Source of the DNA: UBA9676 sp036522155
Lineage (GTDB): Bacteria > Actinomycetota > Actinomycetes > Streptosporangiales > Streptosporangiaceae
DNA: 13,666 nt
Assembly (NCBI GenBank): GCA_036522155.1
Contig: DATDGI010000388.1
Coordinates: forward strand, 1 to 13,666
Reading direction: 5' to 3'
In this document: positions 6,097 to 13,021 of the stretch, in pieces
Numbering within the stretch: position 1 is the stretch's first letter
How the letters are laid out: each line of letters starts with the position of its first letter
The notes under the pieces: model-generated
Databases searched by the model: none
Told to the model about the DNA's origin: nothing
The model's input: only the letters and a program-made list of their open reading frames with translations
Translations under genes and position numbers: made by a program

Positions 6097-6672
6097 TCAG
6101 TTCTCCTTGAACGGGAATCCGAGCCGGCGCAGCAGCGAGCGGCCTTCGGCGTCGGTGGTGGCGGTCGTGACCACGGTCACGTCCATACCGCGCTGGCGGT
6201 CCACCTGGTCGGGGTTGATCTCGTGGAACATGAGCTGCTCGGTGAGGCCGAACGTGTAGTTCCCGCGGCCGTCGAACTGCTGGTCGGACAGGCCGCGGAA
6301 GTCACGGATCCGGGGCAGCGCGAGGGTCAGCAGCCGGTCAAGGAACTCCCACATCCGGTCCCCGCGCAGCGTCACGTGGGCGCCGATCGGCATTCCCTCG
6401 CGCAGCTTGAACTGCGCAATCGACTTGCGGGCCCGGGCCACGGCCGGCTTCTGGCCGGTAATGATGGCCAGATCCCGTACCGCGCCGTCGATCAGCTTGG
6501 CGTCCCGCGCCGCCTCGCCGACGCCCATGTTCACCGCGATCTTGGCCAGCCTCGGGATCTGCATGACGTTGGCGTAGCCGAACTCTTCCCGCAGCGCGGG
6601 CGCGATCTCCGACTGGTACCGCTCCTTCAGCCGCGGGCGGACGCGAGCCGCCTGGTCTGCTGTTGCTGTCAT
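6097..6672 (-). CDS. rplE: 50S ribosomal protein L5 (uL5)
   Basis: Binds 5S rRNA with L18 in the central protuberance and contacts P-site tRNA and the small-subunit head (bridge B1b). The 191-residue product carries the family motifs MQIPRLAKIAVNMGVGEA, GQKPAVARARKSIAQFKLRE and the end segment EGRSLLRRLGFPF. A short N-terminal extension (MTATADQAARVRP) precedes the usual start and is common in Actinobacteria. The ATG at 6672 shares its A with the rplX stop (TGATG), giving tight coupling. In E. coli the S8 repressor site covers the beginning of this gene; I found no obvious matching structure here. Confidence 0.98.
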   Translation of the reverse strand: MTATADQAARVRPRLKERYQSEIAPALREEFGYANVMQIPRLAKIAVNMGVGEAARDAKLIDGAVRDLAIITGQKPAVARARKSIAQFKLREGMPIGAHVTLRGDRMWEFLDRLLTLALPRIRDFRGLSDQQFDGRGNYTFGLTEQLMFHEINPDQVDRQRGMDVTVVTTATTDAEGRSLLRRLGFPFKEN

Positions 6673-7022
6673 CAGATGTCCTTACCGCCCTGCCGCGAGA
6701 CCCGGATCTTGGTCCGGATGCCGTCGCTCTCCTCGACCCGGTAACCCGCCCGGGTCGCCTTCTTGGTGTCCGGGTCGACCAGAGCGACGTTGCTGATGTG
6801 AATGGGCGCTTCCTGGGTCACGATGCCGCCCTCCTTGGCGCCCCGCCGGCCCTGGTAGTTGACCTTCGTGTTCTTCCGGATGATGTTCACGCCCTGGACG
6901 AGCACCCGCTGCTGGTCCGGGTAGGCGGCGATGACCTTGCCCTCGCGCCCGCGGTCACGGCCGGCCAGCACCACCACCGTGTCGCCCTTCTTGATCTTCA
7001 TGCCACCGGGCTTCCTGGCCAT
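6672..7022 (-). CDS. rplX: 50S ribosomal protein L24 (uL24)
   Basis: Early 50S assembly initiator that binds the 5' part of 23S rRNA and sits near the tunnel exit. The product of 116 residues contains the KOW motif (KKGDTVVVLAGRDRGREGK), followed by VQGVNIIRKNTKVN, both typical. Three starts are possible: GTG at 7025, ATG at 7022 and ATG at 7001 (MKIKKGDTV, the shortest and a common family start). The ATG at 7022 is preferred because GGAGG lies seven bases upstream and it forms a TGATG overlap with the rplN stop, the same junction seen at rplE and rpmC. Ends TGA, overlapping rplE by one base. Confidence 0.96.
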   Translation of the reverse strand: MARKPGGMKIKKGDTVVVLAGRDRGREGKVIAAYPDQQRVLVQGVNIIRKNTKVNYQGRRGAKEGGIVTQEAPIHISNVALVDPDTKKATRAGYRVEESDGIRTKIRVSRQGGKDI

Positions 7023-7390
7023 CACAGCACCTCCGGCGCCAGCGAGATGATCCGCATGAACCGCTTCTCCCGCAGCTCACGGCCGACCGGGCCGAAGATG
7101 CGGGTGCCGCGCGGGTCCCCGCCATCGCGGATGAGAACGGCCGCGTTCTCGTCGAAGCGGATATAGGAGCCATCGCCGCGGCGGCGTTCCTTGCGGGTGC
7201 GCACCACCACCGCCTTCACCACGTCGCCCTTACGCACACCGGCACCGGGCAGGGCGTCCTTCACCGTGGCCACGATGACGTCGCCGATACCCGCGTAGCG
7301 CCGGCCGGAGCCACCGAGTACCCGGATGCACAAAAGCTCTTTGGCTCCGGTGTTGTCGGCGACTTTAAGCCGCGACTCCTGCTGGATCAC
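7022..7390 (-). CDS. rplN: 50S ribosomal protein L14 (uL14)
   Basis: Large-subunit protein at the subunit interface that contacts 16S rRNA helix 14 and is a target of the silencing factor RsfS in other bacteria. The GTG at 7390 gives 122 residues, exactly the usual length, starting MIQQESRLKVADNTGAKELL. AGGAG stands five bases before it. The same frame is open upstream to 7468, but that part has no L14 similarity and overlaps rpsQ. Conserved motifs include RVLGGSGRRYAGIGD and the C-terminal FGPVGRELREKRFMRIISLA. A 41-nt gap separates it from rpsQ; this is where the S10 and spc blocks meet in E. coli. Confidence 0.98.
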   Translation of the reverse strand: MIQQESRLKVADNTGAKELLCIRVLGGSGRRYAGIGDVIVATVKDALPGAGVRKGDVVKAVVVRTRKERRRGDGSYIRFDENAAVLIRDGGDPRGTRIFGPVGRELREKRFMRIISLAPEVL

Positions 7391-7431
7391 GTCAACTCCT
7401 GCTTCCTGGCCCGGAGTACCCGGGGATGTGC

Positions 7432-7710
7432 TTACTTGGCCTTCTCGAGAATCTCGGCGACCCGCCACCGCTTGGTCGCCGACAGCGGCCGGGTCTCCAT
7501 GAGCCGGACGCGGTCGCCGACACCACAGGCGTTGTCGGCGTCGTGTGCCTTGTACCGCTTGGTGCGGCGGATGATCTTGGCATACCTGGGGTGCTTGATC
7601 CGGTCCTCGACCACGACCACGACGGTCTTGTCCATCTTGTCGCTGACGACGTAGCCCTCGCGGATCTTGCGGTAGCCACGGGCCGGGGCGGCGCCCTGCT
7701 CGTCACTCAC
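7432..7710 (-). CDS. rpsQ: 30S ribosomal protein S17 (uS17)
   Basis: Primary 16S rRNA-binding protein of the 5' domain with an OB fold. The product has 92 residues: a short variable N-terminus, then the OB core with REGYVVSDKMDKTVVVVVEDR and the conserved block RRTKRYKAHDADNACGVGDRV, then the ETRPLSATKRWRVAEIL end motif. The start is a GTG that lies eight bases inside the end of rpmC, with GAGGAGG upstream (nine-base spacing), so the two are probably coupled. The stop is TAA. A 41-nt spacer follows to rplN. Confidence 0.98.
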   Translation of the reverse strand: MSDEQGAAPARGYRKIREGYVVSDKMDKTVVVVVEDRIKHPRYAKIIRRTKRYKAHDADNACGVGDRVRLMETRPLSATKRWRVAEILEKAK

Positions 7711-7963
7711 TGTCCTGCGCCTCCTCGGCTTCGGTTTCCGCCTCGTCGGCGAAGGTCACGATGCCGAGCTCGCGCTCGCGCTTCACCGTGTAGATGCGGG
7801 CGATCTCCTTGCGGACGGCACGCAGCCGGCCGTGGCTCTCCAGCTGGCCGGTGGCGGCCTGGAACCGGAGGTTGAACAGCTCGGTCTTCGCTTCCGCCAG
7901 CTTGGTGTCGAGCTCTTCCTCGGTGGAATTCCGCAGGTCGGTGGCGACCAGGCCCTTTGCCAT
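7703..7963 (-). CDS. rpmC: 50S ribosomal protein L29 (uL29)
   Basis: Small alpha-helical protein at the tunnel exit beside L23, part of the docking area for SRP and trigger factor. The product has 86 residues. The two-helix core is clear: LRNSTEEELDTKLAEAKTE, FNLRFQAATGQLE and the end VRKEIARIYTVKRERELG. An acidic tail (ADEAETEAEEAQDSE) extends past the core; the E. coli protein has only 63 residues, and tails of this sort are seen in Actinobacteria. The ATG at 7963 shares a base with the rplP stop (TGATG) and has GAGG four bases before it; a GTG at 7966 is the less likely alternative. The end overlaps rpsQ by eight bases. Confidence 0.97.
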   Translation of the reverse strand: MAKGLVATDLRNSTEEELDTKLAEAKTELFNLRFQAATGQLESHGRLRAVRKEIARIYTVKRERELGIVTFADEAETEAEEAQDSE

Positions 7964-8382
7964 CACGCCTCACCAACCTCTCTCTTGACGAAACGGCACT
8001 TCATGGGGAGCTTGTGCATCGCCCGGCGGAGCGCTTCCCTGGCCACCGGCTCGGCCACCCCGGACAGCTCGAACATCACCCGGCCGGGCTTGACGTTGGC
8101 GACCCACCATTCCGGCGAGCCCTTGCCCGAGCCCATCCGGGTCTCGGCCGGCTTCTTGGTCAGCGGCCGGTCCGGGTAGATGGTGATCCACACCTTCCCG
8201 CCACGGCGGATGTGCCGGGTCATCGCGATCCGGGCCGCCTCGATCTGCCGGTTGGTGACGTAGGCGTGCTCCAGGGCCTGGATGCCGTACTCGCCGAAGG
8301 CCACCCTGGTGCCGCCCTTGGCCGTGCCGTGCCGGTCCGGCCGGTGCTGCTTGCGGTGCGCTGTCCTGCGCGGGATGAGCAT
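7963..8382 (-). CDS. rplP: 50S ribosomal protein L16 (uL16)
   Basis: Late-assembly large-subunit protein that shapes the A-site tRNA pocket and contacts the elbow of tRNA. The 139-residue product starts MLIPRRTAHRKQHRPDRHGT and contains the diagnostic stretch GSGKGSPEWWVANVKPGRVM, whose arginine-rich loop reaches toward the peptidyl transferase centre. Length is normal. The ATG at 8382 follows the rpsC stop by three bases, with GGAGGG seven bases upstream inside the rpsC end. The stop overlaps the rpmC start by one base. Confidence 0.98.
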   Translation of the reverse strand: MLIPRRTAHRKQHRPDRHGTAKGGTRVAFGEYGIQALEHAYVTNRQIEAARIAMTRHIRRGGKVWITIYPDRPLTKKPAETRMGSGKGSPEWWVANVKPGRVMFELSGVAEPVAREALRRAMHKLPMKCRFVKREVGEA

Positions 8383-8385
8383 GCC

Positions 8386-9180
8386 TCAGCCCTCCTCGGC
8401 CACGGCCGTGGCCGCCTCGGCGGGCGCGCCGCGGGCTCCCTCGTCCGGGCCGGCGCCATCGCCCGGGCCGCGGCGGCGGCGGGCGGGCGGGCGGTCCCGG
8501 TCACGCCGCTGGCCGGCCCGCATAGCCGCCTGCAGCGCCTCCCGCTCGGCCCGGGTCGCCGGGGCCTCGCCGCGGTAGATCCAGACCTTCACGCCGATCC
8601 GGCCGAACGTCGTCCGTGCCTCGTAGAAGCCGTAGTCGATGTCGGCCCGCAGCGTGTGCAGCGGCACCCGGCCCTCGCGGTAGAACTCCGACCGGGACAT
8701 TTCCGCGCCGCCCAGCCGGCCCGAGCACTGCACCCGGATGCCGCGGGCGCCGCCCTTCATGGCCGTCTGCATGGCCTTGCGCATGGCCCGCCGGAACGAC
8801 ACCCGGCTGGACAGCTGCTCGGCCACGCCCTGGGCGACCAGCTGCGCGTCCACCTCGGGGTTCTTCACCTCGAGGATGTTGAGCTGGATCTGCTTGCCGG
8901 TGAGCTTCTCCAGGTCGCCGCGGATCCGGTCGGCCTCGGCCCCGCGGCGGCCGATGACGATGCCAGGCCGGGCGGTGTGGATGTCCACCCGGACCCGGTC
9001 CCTGGTCCGCTCGATCTCCACCTTGGAGATGCCCGCCCGCTCCATGCCGCGCTGCAGCATCCGGCGTATGGCCACATCCTCGGCGACGTAGTCCTTGTAC
9101 AGCTTGTCGGCATACCACCGGCTCTTGAAGTCGGTGGTGATGCCGAGCCGGAACCCGTGCGGGTTCACCTTCTGGCCCAC
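8386..9180 (-). CDS. rpsC: 30S ribosomal protein S3 (uS3)
   Basis: Small-subunit head protein at the mRNA entry tunnel; with S4 and S5 it forms the ribosomal helicase. The 264-residue product starts MGQKVNPHGFRLGI. It holds a type II KH domain with the GRRG loop at 77-80 and the C-terminal S3 domain with GARGIRVQCSGRLGGAEMSR (144-163). After about residue 215 there is a low-complexity tail, first Arg/Asp-rich and then Ala/Glu/Gly-rich, longer than the E. coli protein (233 residues) but usual for Actinobacteria. The GTG start shares its first G with the rplV TAG stop. Identification is firm. Confidence 0.98.
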   Translation of the reverse strand: MGQKVNPHGFRLGITTDFKSRWYADKLYKDYVAEDVAIRRMLQRGMERAGISKVEIERTRDRVRVDIHTARPGIVIGRRGAEADRIRGDLEKLTGKQIQLNILEVKNPEVDAQLVAQGVAEQLSSRVSFRRAMRKAMQTAMKGGARGIRVQCSGRLGGAEMSRSEFYREGRVPLHTLRADIDYGFYEARTTFGRIGVKVWIYRGEAPATRAEREALQAAMRAGQRRDRDRPPARRRRGPGDGAGPDEGARGAPAEAATAVAEEG

Positions 9181-9530
9181 TAGCGGGTCCTCCCATTCGC
9201 ATCATCGGAGACGATGACCGTGATGTGGCTCGTCCGCTTGTTGATCCGGTAGCCGCGGCCCTGGGCGCGCGGACGGAACCGCTTCATGGTCGGCCCCTCG
9301 TCCACCCAGGCCCGGCTCACCACCAGCGAGCCCGGGTCGAGCTGCTGGTTCTGCCCCGCGTTCGCGATGGCGCTCGCCAGCAACTTGCCGACCGTGTCAC
9401 TCGCGGACTGGGGCGCGAACGCGAGAACCGCCTGCGCCTTATCGGCGGGCAAGCCCCGGATGAGGTCCACTACCCGGCGGGCCTTGCGCGGGGTGACGCG
9501 GGCGTACCGCGCCATTGCCCTAGCCTCCAT
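9180..9530 (-). CDS. rplV: 50S ribosomal protein L22 (uL22)
   Basis: Large-subunit protein whose beta-hairpin lines the peptide exit tunnel next to L4; changes there alter macrolide response. The 116-residue product starts MEARAMARYARVTPRKARRV, close to the usual actinobacterial form. The tunnel hairpin is near residues 78-101 (EGPTMKRFRPRAQGRGYR) and shows no insertion or deletion visible by eye. Possible starts are GTG at 9533, ATG at 9530 and ATG at 9515; 9530 fits GGAGAA with six-base spacing and the family start. The stop overlaps the rpsC start by one base. Confidence 0.97.
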   Translation of the reverse strand: MEARAMARYARVTPRKARRVVDLIRGLPADKAQAVLAFAPQSASDTVGKLLASAIANAGQNQQLDPGSLVVSRAWVDEGPTMKRFRPRAQGRGYRINKRTSHITVIVSDDANGRTR

Positions 9531-9545
9531 CACTTCTTCTCCGTT

Positions 9546-9824
9546 CTAGCGCCGGCTGCGGCGGTCGTCCCGGACGTGGCTGCGGAACGTGCGCGTGGGC
9601 GCGAACTCCCCCAGCTTGTGGCCGACCATGGCCTCGGTGATGAACACGGGCACGTGCTTGCGGCCGTCATGGACCGCGATGGTGTGGCCGAGCATCGCCG
9701 GCACGATCATGGAGCGGCGTGACCACGTCTTGATGACGTTACGGGTGCCCTTGTCGTTCTGCGCGTCCACCTTTTTGATCAGGTGGTCGTCGACGAAGGG
9801 GCCTTTCTTCAGACTACGAGGCAT
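9546..9824 (-). CDS. rpsS: 30S ribosomal protein S19 (uS19)
   Basis: Head protein of the small subunit that forms a complex with S13 and makes the B1a bridge to the large subunit. The product has 92 residues, normal length. It starts MPRSLKKGPFVDDHLIKKV and has the signature HKLGEFAPTRTFRSHVRDD. The ATG at 9824 follows rplB by 12 nt, with GGAG nine bases upstream. A 15-nt spacer containing GGAGAA leads to rplV. Confidence 0.98.
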   Translation of the reverse strand: MPRSLKKGPFVDDHLIKKVDAQNDKGTRNVIKTWSRRSMIVPAMLGHTIAVHDGRKHVPVFITEAMVGHKLGEFAPTRTFRSHVRDDRRSRR

Positions 9825-9836
9825 CTCGGTGTGCTC

Positions 9837-10670
9837 CTACCGCTTCTTCTTGCCGCGCCGACGGGAAATGAGCCGGTCACTCGGCTTGTGGGCCTTGCGG
9901 GTGCGCCCTTCCGGCTTGCCCCACGGGCTGACCGGGTGCCGGCCGCCGGAGCTCTTGCCCTCGCCGCCGCCGAGCGGATGGTCGACCGGGTTCATGGCCA
10001 CCCCGCGCACCGACGGGCGGCGGCCCTTCCAGCGGCTGCGGCCGGCCTTGCCGAGCTTGATGTTGCCCTGTTCGGCGTTGCCGACCTCACCAACCGTGGC
10101 CCGGCAGGCCGCGTCCACCCGCCGGATCTCGCCGGAGGGCATGCGCAGCTGCGCGAAGCCGCCCTCCTTGGCCAGCAGCTGCACGCCGGACCCGGCCGAG
10201 CGGGCGATCTTCGCGCCGCCGCCGGGCCGCAGCTCGATGGCGTGCACCACGGTGCCGGTCGGGATGTTGCGCAACGGCAGGCAGTTACCGGGCCGGATGT
10301 CCGCGCCGGGCCCGTTCTCCACCCGGTCGCCCTGGGACAGGCCCTCCGGGCAGAGGATGTAGCGCTTCTCGCCGTCGGCGTAGTGCAGCAGCGCGATCCG
10401 GGCGGTCCGGTTCGGGTCGTACTCCAGGTGCGCGACCTTGGCCGGCACGCCGTCCTTGTCGTCCCGCCGGAAGTCGATCAGCCGGTAGGCACGCTTGTGG
10501 CCGCCGCCCTGGTGGCGGGCGGTGATCCGGCCGTGCACGTTCCTGCCGCCGCGCGAATGCAGGGGCCGGACGAGCGACTTCTCCGGCTCGCCGCGGGTGA
10601 TCTCGGCGAAGTCTGCCCCGCTCGCGCCCCGCCTGCCCGGCGTGGTCGGCTTGTACTTGCGGATGCCCAT
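9837..10670 (-). CDS. rplB: 50S ribosomal protein L2 (uL2)
   Basis: One of the most conserved large-subunit proteins; it is needed for subunit association and peptidyl transferase assembly. The 277-residue product starts MGIRKYKPTTPGRRGASGAD. It contains the RNA-binding OB and SH3-like domains and the invariant MNPVDHPLGGGEG block (226-238), whose His231 corresponds to the His229 studied in E. coli. The very basic C-terminus (SRRRGKKKR) is typical. The ATG at 10670 lies 22 nt after rplW; the ribosome-binding site is weak, a GAG five bases upstream and a GGGAG twelve bases upstream. Confidence 0.98.
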   Translation of the reverse strand: MGIRKYKPTTPGRRGASGADFAEITRGEPEKSLVRPLHSRGGRNVHGRITARHQGGGHKRAYRLIDFRRDDKDGVPAKVAHLEYDPNRTARIALLHYADGEKRYILCPEGLSQGDRVENGPGADIRPGNCLPLRNIPTGTVVHAIELRPGGGAKIARSAGSGVQLLAKEGGFAQLRMPSGEIRRVDAACRATVGEVGNAEQGNIKLGKAGRSRWKGRRPSVRGVAMNPVDHPLGGGEGKSSGGRHPVSPWGKPEGRTRKAHKPSDRLISRRRGKKKR

Positions 10671-10692
10671 GTGTGCTCAAGCTCCCTGTCGA

Positions 10693-10995
10693 CTAGCTGA
10701 CCGGTCCGCCGAAGACGTCGATCCGGTCTCCCTCGGCCAGGCTCACGATGGCCCGCTTGGTGTCCGGCCGCTTGCCAAAGCCGAACCGGGTACGCCGCCG
10801 CTTGCCTGGCCGGTTGAGCGTGTTGACGCTGGTCACCCGGACGCTGAAAATCTCCTCAACCGCCTGCCGGATCTGGGTCCGGTTGGCGCCCGGCGCGACC
10901 ACGAACGTGTACTTGCCGTCGTCGGCCAGCCGGTAGCTCTTCTCCGAGATCACCGGCCGCAGCAGGATGTCCCGCGGATTCGCGATCTTGCTCAC
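10693..10995 (-). CDS. rplW: 50S ribosomal protein L23 (uL23)
   Basis: Tunnel-exit protein that docks trigger factor, SRP and the SecY channel. The 100-residue product starts MSKIANPRDILLRPVISEKS. Glu18, in the ISEKS motif, corresponds to the trigger-factor contact residue of E. coli L23. The extended tunnel loop (NTLNRPGKRRRTRFGFGKRP) is present. The GTG start overlaps the rplD stop as GTGA, so translation is very likely coupled to rplD. A 22-nt spacer leads to rplB. Confidence 0.98.
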   Translation of the reverse strand: MSKIANPRDILLRPVISEKSYRLADDGKYTFVVAPGANRTQIRQAVEEIFSVRVTSVNTLNRPGKRRRTRFGFGKRPDTKRAIVSLAEGDRIDVFGGPVS

Positions 10996-11966
10996 TGCTC
11001 GTCCTCCGGCTCATCGCTGGCCCTCGCGGCCGGCTTCGGCTTGGCGGGCGCCTTGGCGGTCGCCGACTTGGCGGCCGTTCCCCGGGCTGGTGCGTCCTTG
11101 GCCGCCGCCTTGGCCCTGGCCGGGGTTTCCTTGGCCGGGGCGGCCTTGGCCGGGGCGGCCTTGGCGGGCGTGGCCTTGGCGGCCGGCTTCTCCCCGTCGG
11201 CTGGCTTCTCCTTGGCGGGCGCCTTGTCCTTGGCCGGCGCCTTGTCCTTGGCGGGCGCCTTGTCCGTGGCGGGCGCCTTGTCCGTGGCTGGCGCCTTCGC
11301 CGGAAGCTCCGTCAGCTCCGCCCCGGTGCCGAGGGCGACGAACTCCGACAGCGCCGCCTGGGTGAACACCACATGGTCGCTGACCAGCACGTCGCGTGTG
11401 TTCAGCTGCCCGGTGGGGAGCACCCGGACGCCACGCGCGTTGCGAAGGCTCTTGTGGGTGAGCACGTCCCCGGCGTTCGCGATCACCAGCACCGATCCCG
11501 GCAGCCCGGCGCCGGTCTCGCCGACCGCGGCCCGCAGCACGGCGAGCGCGCTGGCCGTGCTCGGCTCCTCACCCTCGACGAACCCGCTGACCACCGACAG
11601 CCGGCCGTGGCCGGCCCGGTCGGACAGGGCACCGCGCAGCGCGGCGGCCTTCATCTTCTTGGGGGTCCGCTGCACGTAGGAACGCGGCACCGGGCCGTGC
11701 ACGATGCCGCCGCCGGCGTACTGGGGCGCCCGCAGTGAGCCCTGCCGGGCCCGGCCGGTGCCCTTCTGCCGGTACGGCTTCCTGCCGCCGCCGGCGACCT
11801 TCCCCCGGGTCTTGGTGGCATGGGTGCCCTGCCGGGCGGCGGCCTCCTGGGCCACGACCACCTGGTGGATCAGCGGGATGTTGACCTTCGCGCCGAAGAT
11901 CTCATCCGGCAGCTCGATGTCCTTGCCGCCCTTGCCGGACGGGGTGACGACACTGACGACGGTCAC
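10992..11966 (-). CDS. rplD: 50S ribosomal protein L4 (uL4) with long Lys/Ala/Pro tail
   Basis: Large-subunit assembly protein; its long loop lines the exit tunnel opposite L22, and in E. coli free L4 represses the S10 operon. The product has 324 residues. The normal L4 fold covers about 1-217, with the tunnel loop near 59-96 (GGGRKPYRQKGTGRARQGS). Residues 222-324 form a tail made almost only of Ala, Lys, Pro, Thr and Asp/Glu, with repeated DKAPAK and PAKAA units and an acidic end (DEPEDEQ). E. coli L4 has 201 residues, and actinobacterial forms are usually a little longer. The start is the GTG at 11966, overlapping the rplC stop as GTGA, with AAGGAGG four bases upstream; the open frame further upstream is a shadow of rplC. 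The tail resembles those of histone-H1-like or HupB-type proteins in composition only. Confidence 0.96.
   Translation of the reverse strand: MTVVSVVTPSGKGGKDIELPDEIFGAKVNIPLIHQVVVAQEAAARQGTHATKTRGKVAGGGRKPYRQKGTGRARQGSLRAPQYAGGGIVHGPVPRSYVQRTPKKMKAAALRGALSDRAGHGRLSVVSGFVEGEEPSTASALAVLRAAVGETGAGLPGSVLVIANAGDVLTHKSLRNARGVRVLPTGQLNTRDVLVSDHVVFTQAALSEFVALGTGAELTELPAKAPATDKAPATDKAPAKDKAPAKDKAPAKEKPADGEKPAAKATPAKAAPAKAAPAKETPARAKAAAKDAPARGTAAKSATAKAPAKPKPAARASDEPEDEQ
11126..11185 (-). repeat. 15-bp tandem repeat within the rplD tail
   Basis: Four consecutive 15-bp units close to CGGCCTTGGCCGGGG on the plus strand start at 11126, 11141, 11156 and 11171. The outer units are degenerate. Translated, they give the five-residue PAKAA-type unit of the L4 tail. 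The in-frame period keeps the reading frame when copies are gained or lost. Confidence 0.7.
11211..11300 (-). repeat. 18-bp tandem repeat within the rplD tail
   Basis: Five consecutive 18-bp units, consensus CTTGGCGGGCGCCTTGTC on the plus strand, start at 11211, 11229, 11247, 11265 and 11283. Units differ by one or a few bases, the last being the most diverged. They encode the six-residue DKAPAK or DKAPAT unit. High identity between units suggests recent expansion by slippage or recombination. Confidence 0.85.
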
Positions 11967-12625
11967 CGTGCCTCCTTCACCGCGGGCTGCTTGGCGGCGC
12001 TGCGGACCAGTACCAGGCTGCCCGCGGCGCCGGGCACGGCGCCCCGGATGAGCAGCAGGCCGCGCTCGCTGTCCACCGCGTGCACGGTGAGCCGGGGCAC
12101 GGTGGTGCGGACGTTGCCCATCCGGCCCGCCATCCGCAGCCCCTTGAACACCCGGCCGGGGGTGGCGCAGGCGCCGATCGAGCCCGGGGCCCGGTGCTTG
12201 CGCTGGGTGCCGTGGGAGCTGCCGAGGCCGCGGAAGCCGTGCCGCTTCATCACGCCCGCGGTGCCCTTGCCCTTGGTCCGGCCGGTGACGTCGACCAGCT
12301 CGCCCGCGCCGAAGGTCTCGGCGGTGACCTCCTGGCCCAGGGTGTACTGGGACGCGTCGTCGGTCCGCAGCTCGACCAGGTAGCGGCGGGGGGTCACGCC
12401 GGCCTTGGCGAAGTGGCCCGCCACCGGCTTGGTGACCCGGCGGGGGTCGATCTCGCCGTACCCGAGCTGCACGGCCGAGTAGCCATCGGCACCCGGGGTG
12501 CGCACCGCGGTCACCACGCACGGCCCGGCCGCGACCACGGTGACCGGGACGATCTTCCCGTCGTCGCTGAAGACCTGGGTCATCCCGAGCTTGGTGCCCA
12601 GTACGCCCTTGACTTGCTTAGCCAT
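11963..12625 (-). CDS. rplC: 50S ribosomal protein L3 (uL3)
   Basis: Early large-subunit assembly protein whose extended loop approaches the peptidyl transferase centre. The 220-residue product starts MAKQVKGVLGTKLGMTQVFS. The long loop (about 118-172) contains GTAGVMKRHGFRGLGSSHGT and PGSIGACATPGRVFKGLRMA. E. coli L3 carries a methylated Gln in the matching GSIGQNQTPG stretch; here that position is not Gln, as in other Actinobacteria, so PrmB-type methylation is not expected. The ATG at 12625 follows rpsJ by 13 nt with GAGGA ten bases upstream. Its end overlaps the rplD start by four bases. Confidence 0.98.
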   Translation of the reverse strand: MAKQVKGVLGTKLGMTQVFSDDGKIVPVTVVAAGPCVVTAVRTPGADGYSAVQLGYGEIDPRRVTKPVAGHFAKAGVTPRRYLVELRTDDASQYTLGQEVTAETFGAGELVDVTGRTKGKGTAGVMKRHGFRGLGSSHGTQRKHRAPGSIGACATPGRVFKGLRMAGRMGNVRTTVPRLTVHAVDSERGLLLIRGAVPGAAGSLVLVRSAAKQPAVKEAR

Positions 12626-12638
12626 ATCCGCGCAGTCC

Positions 12639-12947
12639 TCAGAGCTTGATCTCGATGTCGACGCCGGCCGGCAGGTCCAGCCGCATCAGCGAATCGACCG
12701 TCTTGGGGGTGGGATCGATGATGTCGATCAGCCGCTTGTGCGTGCGCATCTCGAAGTGCTCACGCGAGTCCTTGTACTTGTGCGGCGACCGGATCACGCA
12801 ATAGACATTCTTCTCCGTGGGCAGCGGGACAGGCCCGGCAACCCGCGCGCCTGTGCGCGTCACCGTGTCAACTATCTTCCGCGCCGAGCTGTCGATGACC
12901 TCGTGGTCATACGCCTTGAGCCGGATGCGGATCTTCTGTCCCGCCAT
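12639..12947 (-). CDS. rpsJ: 30S ribosomal protein S10 (uS10, NusE)
   Basis: Head protein of the small subunit that also acts as NusE, pairing with NusB in antitermination and with NusG to couple transcription to translation. The 102-residue product starts MAGQKIRIRLKAYDHEVID. It has the long loop with GPVPLPTEKNVYCVIRSPH and the conserved FEMRTHKRLIDIIDPTPKTV segment. The ATG at 12947 has GGGAAG five bases upstream. It is the first gene of the S10 block, only 79 nt after tuf and downstream of a strong stem-loop, leaving little space for a regulatory leader of the E. coli kind. Confidence 0.98.
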   Translation of the reverse strand: MAGQKIRIRLKAYDHEVIDSSARKIVDTVTRTGARVAGPVPLPTEKNVYCVIRSPHKYKDSREHFEMRTHKRLIDIIDPTPKTVDSLMRLDLPAGVDIEIKL

Positions 12948-12993
12948 GATGGCTTCCCGTCCTTGCGTGCTGCCCTGTGTGCTCTTCTACCGT

Positions 12994-13021
12994 GATGCGG
13001 GGGGCCGGAGCCCCCCGCATC
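12994..13021 (-). terminator. Strong stem-loop between tuf and rpsJ, probable terminator
   Basis: A 12-bp perfect stem (GATGCGGGGGGC paired with GCCCCCCGCATC, 12994-13005 with 13010-13021) and a four-base loop begin five bases after the tuf stop. No run of T follows on the transcript strand, as is common for actinobacterial terminators. It probably ends or reduces transcription coming from the str block, or protects the tuf mRNA end. Confidence 0.7.

Noticed and set aside
5785..6744. Open frame of 319 codons on the plus strand
   Set aside because: Antisense shadow of rpsN and rplE; no family motif.
7957..9183. Open frame of 408 codons on the plus strand
   Set aside because: Antisense shadow of rplP and rpsC; composition typical of a GC-driven spurious frame.
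11211..11300. CRISPR-like array
   Set aside because: The 18-bp units are directly adjacent with no spacers, and they encode a regular peptide repeat in frame with rplD.
11967..12521. Upstream extension of rplD to give a 509-residue protein
   Set aside because: The added part lies in the rplC coding region in another frame and has no L4 similarity; the GTG at 11966 has a good ribosome-binding site and the usual N-terminus.
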